A stretch of DNA of 64,000 nt from Vitis vinifera (Eukaryota; Streptophyta; Magnoliopsida; Vitales; Vitaceae), in the NCBI RefSeq assembly GCF_030704535.1, contig NC_081822.1:3215001-3279000 (forward strand), in the 5' to 3' direction. Below, one piece after another: positions 1-11,469 of the stretch. The stretch's first letter is position 1, and every line of letters starts with the position of its first letter. A program made the translations under genes and the position numbers. A model generated the notes under the pieces. The model saw only the letters and a program-made list of their open reading frames with translations, was not told the DNA's origin and did not search any database.

Positions 1-1140
1 ATTAATTAATCACAAAAGTAAATATGGGACAAAAATCTTTGGAAGTGGGAGATGAAGAATTGATTGAAGAGTGAGAACGGATGCATGAATTATTAACAAT
101 GCTGTTCCAACCTCCACGTGTTGGAGTTAGCACGTCCATAGAGTAAAGACAACTAGATTCAGAATATGTATCCCATCTAAAAGCAATATGATTTTTTGAT
201 TCATTCTCTAATTGGAGAGTTAAAAGGTCTGTCTTTCCTTCAATCGGAAAAAAGAAAAAGAATGGTAAAGAGATTGTTGCAGAGTAGAGTGCCATGCATT
301 TGGTCCATTAGGATCTTTCAAGAGTCAAGATACCCAACCTAGTCGTTCATATTTCTTGTTGTGGGCTCCCACAAGGTGAAGTCACAAAATAATATCGAGC
401 CACTGCTCCATATTATTGGGATTGAATCGAATCTAACTTTTAATGATTCTATAAGGAATTATTTAATTGCTTTTTCGATATTAGAAAAGTTTTGAAAATT
501 GGTATATTTTTAGTTTCAAATTTTCAATAAATTCCAAAATTATTCAATTAAATATTAAATTATATTTTTTTTTTTATAAACGAGGACCCAAATCTTAAGG
601 TGTTGATTGTCTCATAACAACTATCATGGAGCAGGATATTATTAATTATAAGATTCAAACCAAGGATCATGTATCACTTATTAAGACCACATTTTCTAAT
701 ATTTGTTTTGATCCATTGGACTACCCCTTTTGATAAATGTCAAATTATATATATATGATCTTGTATAAATAATAGATTATGTAATTCTCTCTTTTTGGGT
801 CAAAAGTTCAATAAAATATTATTTAATAAGTATTTTTTTATTTATATTAAAAAAATAAATATTTTAGTGTGCCATTTTAAAAATAATTTACAAGAAAGCT
901 TTAAGGATTTGTGTTAAATTTATCAAATGCTTTTTATAAACGAACAATTCTTTTATTGATGGGATGCTTTTTAACTTTATTTGGGAAAGGGGGAAAATAA
1001 AAAATAGAAAGGAGGAAATTATCGAAAGGTCTGCCAATTGCGCATCAAAGAAAAAGTAAGGGTCAGTTCTTGGACTTTTGACCAATCCACTTATGGAATC
1101 GCTTACGACACTCTCTCTGCCTAAAAGGAGCAAGTGGCCC
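1..1140. other. AT-rich intergenic stretch
   Basis: No gene is supported here. The sequence is AT-rich with short A and T runs. A minus-strand open frame at 2-295 has a stretch faintly like a VAP/MSP domain, but this is too weak to call. Confidence 0.5.
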
Positions 1141-1142
1141 TT

Positions 1143-1460
1143 TCACCGTGGGCCCATGGCCCCAAATGTTCAAATTAATGGGCCCTGATTGGATCCTCAG
1201 AAACAACTCAAGCATGGTGATTGAGTGGGCCAAGGCCGCTAAAGTTATGGATGCTGTCTTATCTGAGTCTCATATGGCCTATCAATCCCACTGGGCCCGT
1301 TTTAGCAAAAAGATATACATTTATGGGTTTCCATACAGGCTACCTGCATCCCCATGAAGTTAAACCATGCCCCTTCAAAATTAAGCCCAGTTCAGGTTAC
1401 TCAAATACCCCACCGAGCTCAGGCCGGCCCAACTCACTATTAAGTCCAGCCCACACCTAA
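1143..1460. promoter_or_regulatory. Cluster of TGGGCC/GCCCA (site II-like) elements
   Basis: About ten copies of GGGCC, TGGGC or GCCCA lie in this 300-bp stretch (for example GTGGGCCCATGG near 1149, TGGGCCCG near 1292, AAGCCCAG at 1383, GCCGGCCCA near 1423). Such site II elements are bound by TCP factors and are common in plant housekeeping promoters. The stretch ends about 110 bp before the glutaredoxin-like start codon at 1574, so it is probably that gene's promoter. The element density is seen; the function is inferred. Confidence 0.5.
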
Positions 1461-1573
1461 ATACCCAATGGATCGCCCGTATCAGCTTCTGGGTCCCACC
1501 TGACGTGGCAAGGTCATGTTTGTTTAGAACATTAGAGACCTCTGATTGGAGGGTGACAGTGAGACGGGGAAAA

Positions 1574-2440
1574 ATGGGGATTGCTGTGGTTGCAGCAGCG
1601 GGAGCATCATCATCAATGGCGTTTCTGAGAACGAGAGCACAAAGGGCTAGATGGGTTTTAACCCCTTTGGCCTCTTCTTCATTTTCAGCTAAGCCCATTT
1701 CTTCTTCTGCCTCCTCTTCAAGAAAACTGGTACTCTATTCCAAGCCCGGATGCTGTTTGTGCGATGGCCTCAAAGAAAAGCTTCTTGTTGCTTTCACGCT
1801 CTCCGGTCCTGATTCGCTCCACGACGTTGAATTACAGGTCGCGCCTTCTCTATCATTCATTCTCTCTTTCAATTTCCCTATTTGAACAGTTTTTGAGTGA
1901 TTGGGTTTGTTTCTTAGATAAGGGATATTACCAGCAATCCTGAGTGGGAGAAGGCTTACCAGTATGAGATACCAGTGTTGGCCAAAGTACTTTCCGATGG
2001 CACCGAGGTTGGTTTTCTCCATTCCCCATTTTGGGTTCTGTACACTTATAATAAGAAATCATAGCGAGATAAAGAATTAATAGAGAAAACATGAGGATGT
2101 TTCATCTTGGCAGAGTTATGGTCTTGTTCATTTTTACATCAGTGTTTCATGGACTTTTCAGATGTCGATGAAATAACCAAAGTCCCTTCTCTTTGGTAGT
2201 ATCAGAGTAGACCCTCTTTTACCTATAGTTGGAAGAAGAAAAACGAAAAAGAAAGAGTAGACCCTGGCAGCAAAGATCCAAACAGATTTACTTTTGGAAG
2301 TGTTTGTATATATGTCATTTTTTGAAGGTTGTTTCTCAAATGAATGTTACTATCTTTCGCAGGAAACTCTACCTAGATTATCCCCTCGCCTCGGAGTGGA
2401 GCTTGTTCAAAAGAAAATAGCAGCAGCATTGAAACAATAA
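1574..2440 (+). CDS. Glutaredoxin-like (DUF836, C5orf63-type) protein
   Basis: Three exons, 1574-1837, 1918-2007 and 2363-2440, with GT/AG borders and phase-0 joins, encode 143 residues. The first ~50 residues are rich in Ala, Ser and Arg and may be an organelle-targeting peptide. The core begins with KLVLYSKPGCCLCDGLKEKL, which matches the beta-alpha start of the glutaredoxin/thioredoxin fold with a C-x-x-C (CCLC) site. Exon 2 supplies the segment with the cis-Pro turn (EIPVLAKVLSDGTE), and exon 3 ends in an amphipathic helix (LGVELVQKKIAAALKQ). This is the usual pattern of the small DUF836 family, whose exact substrate is not known. I chose the ATG at 1574 because it opens the targeting-like segment; an upstream in-frame ATG at 1505 is possible. 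The TGGGCC-rich segment just upstream is the likely promoter. Confidence 0.85.
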
Positions 2441-3555
2441 GGGACTCTATGGGGCTCTGAGTGATGAACATTCACTGCAAGAATCATTTCATCTTGGATA
2501 GAGATCTTGTGTGAGGAGCGATTATATACTAGCTTCCTGCTCGTCTCCGAGTTTATGTTGAAGCCACTTTTTTCAATGTTAATTTGAAGGGCATATTTTC
2601 ATTGTGGATGTAGCTGTACAACAATTATTTTCAGCAAGAAAACTAAGCTGTGACTCATTGTGAATTAAATTTTCTTGCTTTGGCTGAATAACTATTTCTC
2701 ACTCTTGGTAACAACTTTAAAACCATCCCATTCTGGGTTTTCCTGTCTTTCTTTCAACTGCTTTTCTTCATATTTTTCATCTCAACACTACTGCGCAGTT
2801 TATTGGACTGAACCATTGGTTATGTTAGGACCCTATTCTCTCTTCAACTTCAGTCAAAGATGGGAGAAGCAAAAGCCAGAAAAAATTTATAAGCAGCAAG
2901 CTCAATGAGCTCCCCCAATCCTATCGCCATGATCAAAAGGAAAAATAAATTGTGTTTAGGGGTTCTAAAACAGTCTGGATCTCATTGGTTCAAAATTCAA
3001 ATGATTTGAATTCTCAAAACTCAATGCAGGTATCTCATATAGCCTATACGTAAAGTCAAACTTAAAGAGGCATATATCAGAAGCTTTGTTGTTTGTAGAC
3101 ATGTTACAAAGCTTTTATGTTTGAACTTTCAAATAAGATACTCAGTTGCAGCTGATGAAAATCTTCTTTTGTATCTTCTCCCTGGGCATTCATAATGGAA
3201 TTGGAGCCTAGAGGAGCATACACACGAACTGCTTTCTATATATTCTGTAATCGGGAATCAGACCCCTTGTGTCATTGAATAATTCAAAATAGGTCTTACA
3301 GCAGATGCTCCAGCAATGAAGTAAATGATAATGGTTCTCCCCAACTCCAAAGATGTGTAGGAAATCTGAAATTTTGTCCATCTATGATAGAAGAAATCAT
3401 CTCTCCCTACTTCCAAATGTGTTGGAAATCTGAAATTTTGTCCCTCTATGATAGAAGATATCATCAACCTCCAAAGCCCCAAGAAAAATAAAAGACAAAC
3501 TATTACCTTACAAAGACAAAAAGAGGATTCTACTTTTCTTCAGAACTTCCAAAAC
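2441..3555. other. Intergenic space between convergent genes
   Basis: This holds the 3' ends of the glutaredoxin-like gene (+) and the p24 gene (-). No further coding potential is supported. A short tandem duplication at 3353-3482 is listed separately. Confidence 0.6.
3353..3482. repeat. 65-bp tandem duplication
   Basis: Two neighbouring copies of about 65 bp start at 3353 and 3418. They share GGAAATCTGAAATTTTGTCC and TCTATGATAGAAGA, with a few differences. They lie downstream of the p24 stop codon and may be within its 3' untranslated region. Confidence 0.75.
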
Positions 3556-5636
3556 CTAAATAAGCTTCTTCTTTCTGAAGAAGTGCTGCAAGTGCCATAA
3601 CTGCAAAGCTGCAACCACAATGCAGACACCAAGAGACATGAGACTGAACCATGCTACTCTGGAGTTCGTTGTTTCGCTGACTTCCCTCATCTTTGCTTCC
3701 CTGTGGTGAACATCAAGCAAAAGGAATTAATAAACAAACTTAGCTTCATTGGAAACTATTTACAAAACTATGCTGCAAACATTATTTACAGCCCACTCTT
3801 ACAAAAACTGAACTGCTGGCTACTTTAGGAGCCTGAAGCACTATCCCCTCAATTTTTCTCTTTACTAATATTTTTATGCATTCTGGAAAGCCAAATGATT
3901 ACCGATCAAAAAAACCTTGAAATCTCTTCATTTCAATAATTTAATCCTTTAAGATTGGAATAGATAAAATCTTCCTTTAATGGTTAATTTGGTTAATTCC
4001 TGCCATTGAAGAAACAGAGTCTTGCCATTTTTTAACACCAAATGCCAGGTAAAGAAAAAGGACAGAGAATGTGAAGGCTGAATGGAAAATAAAAGAGGAT
4101 GAAGGGGAAAGCAATGTTGCACCACTAACAAAGCCTACTTCAATAGATAAAAAACAGACCAAAAAGAATCACCTCTCCTTGAGAAAGATTATATTCTCAT
4201 GGATGGCATTCACTATTCCTTCAAGTTTCCTCAGCTCAAATTCAACACCCTACAAGTATGCATGTCAAATATGTGTTATCAGATTAAGAAGGAAAAGGGA
4301 AAAAAATAAACTCAAGTCCCATTTAAGAACAGACAAGAGAAACAGATTGCTAAAGCTACTTACCTCAATTTTCTCTTTTTTAGCAACTGAGTCCCAATCC
4401 TTTGCAGTAATTCCAATTTTCCAGTCAATGTCAATAGTTCTACCTGCCCCTTCCTCATGATTTCCATCCAGCCAAAAACAGGCTACATGGGCGCCGCTCT
4501 CACTAGTTGTAAATGCAGATTGACCTTTGGTCACTTTCTCTTGCTAGTAAAGATTTTGCCCATATGGGGATGATACCTAAACCCGGAATGAGAGACTAAG
4601 AAAAGAACCCATGCAAAATCTTCTAGATAGCACAAATTGAAGATAAAAAGAAAAAAAAAAAAAAAGTCATCTAAATGGTTTAATTAAGAGCAACAAAAAC
4701 TAATTCATGTTCTTCTTCATTTATGCCATTTGCAATTAAAGCGATGAAAGAAAATCCAAACCTATGAAATCAGACCCCTAAGAGATGAAGCAGAATTGAC
4801 TGAATCACATCTGTCAATGACAAAGAGGAACCAAATAAAAGCTGATTGTAGACCAACATTGCAGCTTCTCTTTTATTTATAAATAGAAGTCTCAATTCTA
4901 AAGACTTAGAAGTTGAATTTGGGCAAAGGAAGCCCCAAATCATACATTTTCCATTCCCCAAACTACTAAGATATGTGGATTTTTCTTGATTAACTCAATA
5001 AGTTGGGGCTTAATAAATAACAGAGACAATCATGGACAAGAAGCATCAACAAACTCCGGGAATTGAACATAACAAGAAGCACAACTCTCTTTAATATGGT
5101 GCATATCAAAAAGGATTTAATGGAGCTTGAAAATGAAAAATTACTAGTGATAGATTGGGTATGATCTCAACAACTCGGAAACTTGAGTTCTCTTTCTGAT
5201 CAACGATTAACCCCTGAATTTTAAGAATTGAATCGCTATATATAGAACTAGATCAGAATAGAATTTCAGGATTAACACTGTAGCTTTTAGAAGCCAAAAT
5301 GGCCGCCATTCCACTTCCAAAACCAAGAACAATAGCAAATAATCTTACTGGAAAAAGAAAAAAGAGAGACAAAGCAATCCAGTTCATGTATGGAACATGA
5401 AAAAGTGAATAAAATTTTGGTAATACCCTAACGGAGATGGTGGTGGGATGGCTGGGGTCGTCGTCTCCGCCTAGGACAAGAGAGTAATCGAGCAAAACGA
5501 CGACGTTGTTGTGGATTTCTTCAGAGACGCACTTGGTTCCAGAGCTTGGAAGGCTCAACCATATGGCTTGTGATGGCGTCGCCCACCATATCATGATCAT
5601 GGTGGCCGCCAACAGCATTATCCCACTCTCCGCCAT
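3556..5636 (-). CDS. p24-delta family (TMED/emp24) cargo receptor with one in-frame TAG
   Basis: Four exons read on the minus strand: 5636-5427, 4576-4364, 4249-4173 and 3700-3556, all with GT/AG borders. They give a 214-codon frame, the normal size for plant p24 proteins. Order: signal peptide (~1-24, ending PSQAIWLSL), GOLD domain with conserved cysteines (TKCVSEEIHNN and HVACFWLDGN), coiled-coil stretch (GVEFELRKLEG and IVNAIHENIIFLKER), one membrane segment (WFSLMSLGVCIVVAALQL) and a cytosolic tail QHFFRKKKLI with the FF and KKxx signals used for COPII and COPI binding. p24 proteins cycle between ER and Golgi and help sort cargo such as GPI-anchored proteins. Codon 81 is TAG (4546-4544), between NLY and QEKVTKGQ, where relatives have an ordinary residue. 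All other codons and splice sites look intact, so this is a recent nonsense change, a sequence error or a dead allele. Confidence 0.85.
4544..4546 (-). other. In-frame TAG codon in the p24 gene
   Basis: On the minus strand the exon 2 frame reads V-S-S-P-Y-G-Q-N-L-Y-TAG-Q-E-K-V-T-K-G-Q. The reading resumes perfectly after the stop, and the exon starts at a clean AG at 4578-4577. A single C-to-T change from CAG would give it. Confidence 0.8.
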
Positions 5637-5639
5637 TGT

Positions 5640-6780
5640 TGAGCTCTCACACGCTCACACCAACACTACATCTGTGTCATCTACTTCGAAAACATACAAC
5701 TACCACCCGCGCGCTCGCTCACTGCGAGTGGAGTAAATACTGGAGCGCTATGTGTCCCGCTGTCTGCGACGCTGGTCTTTTGAGGAGCCAATGGCCTCCG
5801 TGCAAATTGTCCAATTTTGGACACGGCAGCTTAATTCTTGTGGTTTCCCCACGCGCTTTTAATCACGGTGCAATGCACTCAACAGCACGGTAGAACGGGG
5901 AGAAAAAGGGCAGTACAATTTTTCCTATAGAAAATAAAAAATACATTTAAACATAAAAATTTTGAAAATATTAAACAGTTAGTTGGTTCTTGAAAGAAAG
6001 AGACCCAGACACCAGAGAGAAAAAAAATTAAAACAATGTTAATAAATTAATTTTACATGTTTTTAAAACTTATTTTTATTTTTAAATAAAATTAAATCAT
6101 TTAAAAATAAATAAGTTTTTAATAATTTTAATTGTATTTATTTAATTTTTTCATTTTTATGATAAGTCAAATAGGAAAAATAAATAAATGGATCTTTTTA
6201 AAGATTTTTTTTGAAACAAAATATGGTATAAAATATTATTACTTTCCACCAAAAATAAATTTAATTCAACTTTCAATTTTTAAAAATCTATATTCTTGAA
6301 AAACTTATACTTGAAAATTCAAATAAACAAAGATAAATCATGGTCGAAATTATAGAAATTATATACATTGTGGCTGAGGGGATTCATCCACCTGGTTCTT
6401 TCTAAAAAAAAAAAATTCATTCTCATGTTAAAAATTTCCAGGAAAAAGAAGAGTCGATATCTTTACTCCCTAAATTTCCTACTTCTGTTATCATTATTAT
6501 TCTTTCTTGTAATCACATAATAAATTTTGGAAGCCATTTACGTATACCTATGGCTTTACCATTTGCAAGTAGGAGGAAGACTCACTTGATTAGATATAAA
6601 TTATTATAGTATTTGTACTAAGAAGGCCAGGGTGTCTCCATTAAGATGCTTTTCAGACATGATATGTGGCAATGCAGCTATTTTGTTCACAATCAAATAG
6701 ATCTGGGACTCAAGGATGCCTCCCAAGGTGACTGTCGTTGCCTGATAGAAAGAATGAGAGAATTCAAACAACATAGCAAC
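5640..6780. other. AT-rich intergenic stretch upstream of the p24 gene
   Basis: The first ~150 bp are GC-richer and probably hold the p24 promoter and 5' leader. The rest is AT-rich with A/T runs, and no gene is supported. Confidence 0.5.
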
Positions 6781-9315
6781 TTTTTAGTAGGCAAATACAA
6801 ATTCATTAATAATCTCCTAGCAGAAAAGACGTGTGACACTGGTTAATAGGAAGCACAAAAAGGGCACCCAAAGGCGTACAGGACAAAGGAGGTTTGATTG
6901 CTTGAACCATCTTCAAAATATCTACAAATTCTCTCCTGCCAAACAGTCGGAATGAAGCAGGGGAAGCACACCGTCCTCTGCCTTCTGCCCACAAAAGTCC
7001 CATTACAACCCAATAAGGTCTTACTGAAGAAGGATCTACCCAAGCAGACAAGCACTGCCCCAAAGAAAGAAACGAAAATTCTGTATGTTCTTTGTTGTTT
7101 CACCATGTAAGAGAATAGAATCAGATTATTTTCTTCCTCTGTACAAAGGATGTGCCATTTACCAAAGACCAAGGACCGGCCTCTTCTTTTAAGCTGATCT
7201 AAAATATAAATCTTACCCCAAACCACTGCTCGCAAGCAAAGAAACCATTTTATGGGTCCAACAAACCACCCCAAACCTCTTTTGCAGGAAAGGCAACAAC
7301 CTTCTCTGGCTCCAGAGGTGAATAAAAGGGTTTAACTGAGAACTTACGTCCTTGGCACCCCTCCCTCTAGAAGCCTTTAGAAAGAGAGACTATGTTCTGC
7401 AACTCCCAATTATGGAATTGTCTCAAAAAACAAGAGTTTCAATGACCTTTCCCACCCACTTCTTCTGAAATGACAGCAGCCAAAGCATCCTTGGATGTGG
7501 CTATGGAATACTATGTGAAGAACAGTACACACGATGATAATTCACCGCACTAATCATCCTACCAAAACTTAACTCTTGCCATGTCAACCTAACCTAAAGC
7601 TAGATGATGCTTTAACATCTCCCATCCTCTCTTAAGAGCTCATCACAAACCAACCCCAACATCTTCCCTTCCGATACAAAAAAATGAATCTCCCGCTTCT
7701 TGCAAACTCCAACACTACTTTCCAAAAAAGCCTTATTGAGATAATAAAAGGCTTTAACTCCTCTTTTTCCTTGCAGACCAGATGCAGCTTTTTTATCAAG
7801 AGAATCACCTTCTCAAAGGAAATTCCTTTGAATCTTTTCACACTCAATTGAACCAGCCTTGGAATCACAAGAAGAGACATGAAGTAAATTGGCCAGTAAG
7901 ACAAGATACTTCTCAGTAAAGTAAGTCTTGCTCTTTGATAAGGCTTGATGTTCCAATAATGCCAGCCTCTTTTCTAACCTCTCCTCAATCACATCCCAAA
8001 CCATTGTAGGCTTAAAATAGGATCCCAAGGGAATACGTAAGCAAGGGGTAGAAGTAACCACCTTACCCATCCGTTTCTTTAGTCTATTGACCAACCCTTT
8101 TACTATAAGCTAGTAGGTTTTGCTATAAGCTTATACAATCCCCCCAACCCTGGACGAGTTAATAGGTTTAAAGCTCTTCAAGCTTTTGACACCTCCTTCT
8201 TAGAGACTAAAAACAAAAATGTAGCATTTAGGCTCCTCTCAAAAGAACCATCCTTATGAAACTCCCTATAAAGACTCATCACCTCAGCCTTGACATACTT
8301 CCAAAAGCCAAGGAAAACTCATCTGGATCCAAAGCTTTATCACCCTAAACCTAGAAAGAGAGAGCAACAAAAATTTCCTCATAAAAAGGCTCCTCCAAGC
8401 ACAAAGAATCCCCTCCTTCCAAATGTTTTAAGAGCATGGAGGTTTGAATCCTCTTCAAGGCATAGTATTGAGAATGCTTATAAAATGAGCAATTCAATAA
8501 GAGATCTTGAACTGGTATAAAGATACGATCAGGCATTCCTTGAGCCTTCCCTAATGCAATCAATATTCAAATGTTGAGAGGAAAGCTCAATATGTTCAGT
8601 GAAGTGACATATTTGCCTACCTTTGAGTCGGTTCAGTGAAGTGACAGACTAAACAAAGCAACTCATGCGCAATTAACACCTATCAAGCCTGACGAGCCCT
8701 CCACAGAGCTGCATCCTTACTCACCTGGTCCATGCACATTGCTGTCCCCAGGAGGATGGCAGCCTATCCTAGATCTTCCACCACTGATCTACAACCAGCC
8801 TGCTTCTCATTCCAGTCCTGCTGTTAAAAGACATCCCCATCTATACTAGGCATTAGCAACCAAAACAGGAAAAGGTCCACTGTGCCTTCCTTGAACTTTG
8901 CATCCTCTATTAGCTAACCCTATTGACTATCTATTAATGTAGTTTCTTCTTCACTAAGCATTAGCCATTCTTTGGAAGAATGTAGCATTCATATCCCCTC
9001 ATTTAGCGACAACTCACTAGATTTCAGCCACCAAGAAGTTTCTTCCAGCAACCAAAGATTAAACTCATCCAAAGCCAATTCTAAGGACAAAGATCCCTTC
9101 CTCTCCTTACAATCCCAAAAAACTATTTGATCCTTCCAATGACATCCCAGAAACCCTTTATTCCAAACTTCAAGGTTTTCTTTCAAGGCTTTCAACTTGG
9201 GAATGAGAGCATGCCCAAAAGAACCTCTAAAATAATAACTTACCCACCAGCTCTTAAACCAAGTCTCAAAACCTCTCAACCTCCAACCACATATTCTCAA
9301 ATTTGAAAGGAGTTT
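6781..9315 (-). mobile_element. 5'-truncated, decayed LINE (L1-type) retrotransposon
   Basis: Read on the minus strand, remnants of one LINE ORF2 follow in the right order. Near 9310-8990 is the linker after the endonuclease (FKFENMWL, then KALKENLEVWNKGFLG, EETSWWLKSSELSLNEG). Near 8090-7810 is the end of the reverse transcriptase (RIPLGSYFKPTMVWDVIEER, ECEKIQRNFL). Near 7275-6845 is the zinc-binding RVT region (ILDQLKRRG, TLLGCNGTFVGRR, WQERICRYFEDG). The element ends with the family's typical tail, ATTTGCCTACTAAAAA, at 6781. The endonuclease is missing, so the insert is 5'-truncated, and there are many stops and frame changes, so it is old. The 7-bp word ATAGCAA stands on both sides (6773-6779 and 9316-9322) and is a probable target-site duplication. 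Confidence 0.8.
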
Positions 9316-9322
9316 ATAGCAA

Positions 9323-10900
9323 AAGTAACCAATTCATCATCATAAAAGCACAAATATCATTTTCACGGGGCAAGGGGAAAATAAAAGACAAAGGAGAAGA
9401 AATTCCCAATTATGCTTAAATTTAAAATCCAGTCTCTCAAGATCAGTGGCATTTTCCCGGAGCAGAATCTTGCACCAATTGCATAATCCCTATAAATTCA
9501 TACAGAAATGGATCACAAATTAACAAAAGATATATATACATAAAAAAAACAAGAAAATTTGAAAAAGGAAAAAAAAACCAAACAAACCAACCAACCTGAT
9601 AAGGATTTTCTTTTAGATCACCACATAGGTCAATGCTTAATCTTCTTCTCCTTGTCGCCATCCCTACATCTTTCAGCAGCACATTTCAACCCATCCTCTC
9701 ATGGTTTAGGGAAAAAAAGATCAATATTCAATATACAAAGGAAAATTGCGAGCCAAAAAAGAATGAACTAAGGTCAAAAACACAATTTGCCTTTAGGCTC
9801 TATTTGGAACATAGATTGTGAGGGAAAGTAGGAGGGAAAGAAAATAAGAAGGTAAATGAGAATCTAAGAAAATAAAAATGATATCTAAACTCAATAAATT
9901 TTTCCTCCATACCTCTTCAAATTCCTAACACAATTTGCCTTTAGGCTCTATTTGGAACATAGATTATGAGGGAAAGTAGGACGAAAAGAAAATACGAAGG
10001 AAAATGGGAATCAAAGAAAATAAAAATGATATCTAAACTCAATCAATTTTTCTTCCATACCTCTTCAATTCTTTACTTTTCTATATAAAGTATAAATTTT
10101 AAATAATTTTTATCATATTTGATTTTATTTTGGACTTTTCCACAGTAAATCAAACAAGAAAATGCAGGTTTGAACTTTAGAACAAAAAACATGTCCTATG
10201 CAAAAACAACACCAAAAAATTGACCAAGCCTTCCAGACGTATCTCAGGAATACTAAATTGAAAAAAAATAAAATAAAATGGAATACGTCTTTGCTTTCAA
10301 TGGGGTAATGTTGCTTTGAAGAGTAATGAAATCCTACTTTGATGGAGAACCCGAAACAATCCATAACAAACTCAATTTTTTTTCTGCCTAAATTCCCCAG
10401 GAGTAAACAATTCTCGTTGTGAAATACTGTCAACAAGTAAAACACATCCTGACGGGACTCCACAAAAAACTTCCAGGAATCTAATTGTCCAAAGAATTTT
10501 CTCCTCCAAATAACACTGATCAATCACACCCAAAAAATCTATATATCATAAGAACTCAATAGCAACCAACATCAAATTTACAATATAGAAAAGCAATTCC
10601 AAATTAAAAACTTCATCCACAACACCATCAAATTGACAAAAGATAAGGAAAAATATAAAACCCAAATAATTGGGGAAATTAAAAGGAAGTTCACTATTAT
10701 TGCATCAAATTCACCATCCATAGACCTTAATACATAAACCGAAATAAGCATGCGTACGATTGAATATTACAAGCAATCCCAGAGGCCTCAGAGACTGCAA
10801 TACCTGTATCCACCAATAACATGGAAGCAAACATCAAATATCAAGGAAAAAACTCGATATATAAACGCAGTTGGGCATATCGCAAGCCCTAGATATGCGT
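9323..10900. other. Intergenic spacer with a tandem repeat
   Basis: No gene is supported between the LINE and the eIF1A gene. The right part should hold the eIF1A 3' untranslated region. The 148-bp tandem duplication is listed separately. Confidence 0.5.
9781..10075. repeat. 148-bp tandem duplication with transposon-end-like start
   Basis: Copies start at 9781 and 9929. Both begin CACAATTTGCCTTTAGGCTC and run through GAACATAGATT, AAATAAAAATGATATCTAAACT and CCATACCTCTTCAA with scattered changes. The phrase GGCTCTATTTGGAACA followed by purine-rich GAGGGAAAGTAGG resembles the ends of small plant DNA transposons (MITEs), but I see no clear inverted partner. Confidence 0.75.
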
Positions 10901-11338
10901 CTAGATTTTGTCGATATCCTCGTCCTCAAACTCGATGTAGTCATCGCCTGCGCCTTCATCTTCCTCGTCAAGGCCGCCTGCAATACCCTCATTGAGCCTA
11001 GTGTTCTCCGGAAGCTCGCCGTAGGCCTTCAGAAGGCGAGCCTCGTCGGGCATGTACTTGAGGATGACGTCAGCCTTGTCATCCTGGTAGTCACGGAGAC
11101 CGACGAGGATAATATCACCTGCGGCGATCCAGACCTTCTTGTGCATCTTCCCGCGGATATGGCAAAGGCGTTTGGTTCCATCGATGCACATGGCTTCGCA
11201 ACGGCCGTTGCCGAGCATGCGGAGGACCTGGGCGTATTCTTGGCCGTCTTCTTTAAAGACAAGCTCCCGCTTCTCATCATCCGCTTCGTTCTTCCCTCTC
11301 TTCCTGTTCTTACCTCCCTTACCCTTGTTCTTCGGCAT
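10901..11338 (-). CDS. eIF1A: Eukaryotic translation initiation factor 1A (eIF1A)
   Basis: A single uninterrupted exon encodes 145 residues, the normal length of plant eIF1A. The basic N-terminal tail ([20 protein letters not shown]) is followed by the OB/S1-like fold ([40 protein letters not shown]), a helical part ([17 protein letters not shown]) and an acidic tail ending [14 protein letters not shown]. eIF1A binds the A site of the 40S subunit, promotes scanning and start-codon choice with eIF1, and binds eIF5B through the acidic C-terminus. The start is fixed by the universal MPKNKGKGG. No intron is seen in the coding region. The upstream DNA carries telo-box motifs and a GA/CT tract, which fits a strongly expressed translation gene. 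Confidence 0.97.
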   Translation of the reverse strand: MPKNKGKGGKNRKRGKNEADDEKRELVFKEDGQEYAQVLRMLGNGRCEAMCIDGTKRLCHIRGKMHKKVWIAAGDIILVGLRDYQDDKADVILKYMPDEARLLKAYGELPENTRLNEGIAGGLDEEDEGAGDDYIEFEDEDIDKI

Positions 11339-11343
11339 CTCTC

Positions 11344-11395
11344 AAACCCTAATCGATCTCTCTCTCTCTCTCTCTCTCTCTCACCCTAACCCTAG
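11344..11395 (-). promoter_or_regulatory. Telo-box motifs and (GA)n leader of the eIF1A gene
   Basis: AAACCCTAA stands at 11344-11352 and ACCCTAACCCTAG at 11383-11395, with a (TC)n run between them (GA-rich on the mRNA strand). The telo-box is a known element of plant translation-gene promoters and first exons (shown for eEF1A and ribosomal protein genes). The (GA)n tract is probably in the 5' untranslated region. Confidence 0.65.
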
Positions 11396-11469
11396 ACTTC
11401 TCGAAAACAATGAAAAGTCAAAAGTAATTCCTCTCCTACAGAGTCACTTCCTTTCAAATCTCCCGGAGT

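Noticed and set aside
2-295. Minus-strand frame with LQLENESKNHIAFRW, faintly like a VAP/MSP domain
   Set aside because: Only a short part is similar, the rest does not fit the family, and no neighbouring exon was found.
3258-3482. Minus-strand frame with repeated FRFPTHLE/FQISYTSLE
   Set aside because: This is explained by the 65-bp tandem duplication in non-coding DNA.
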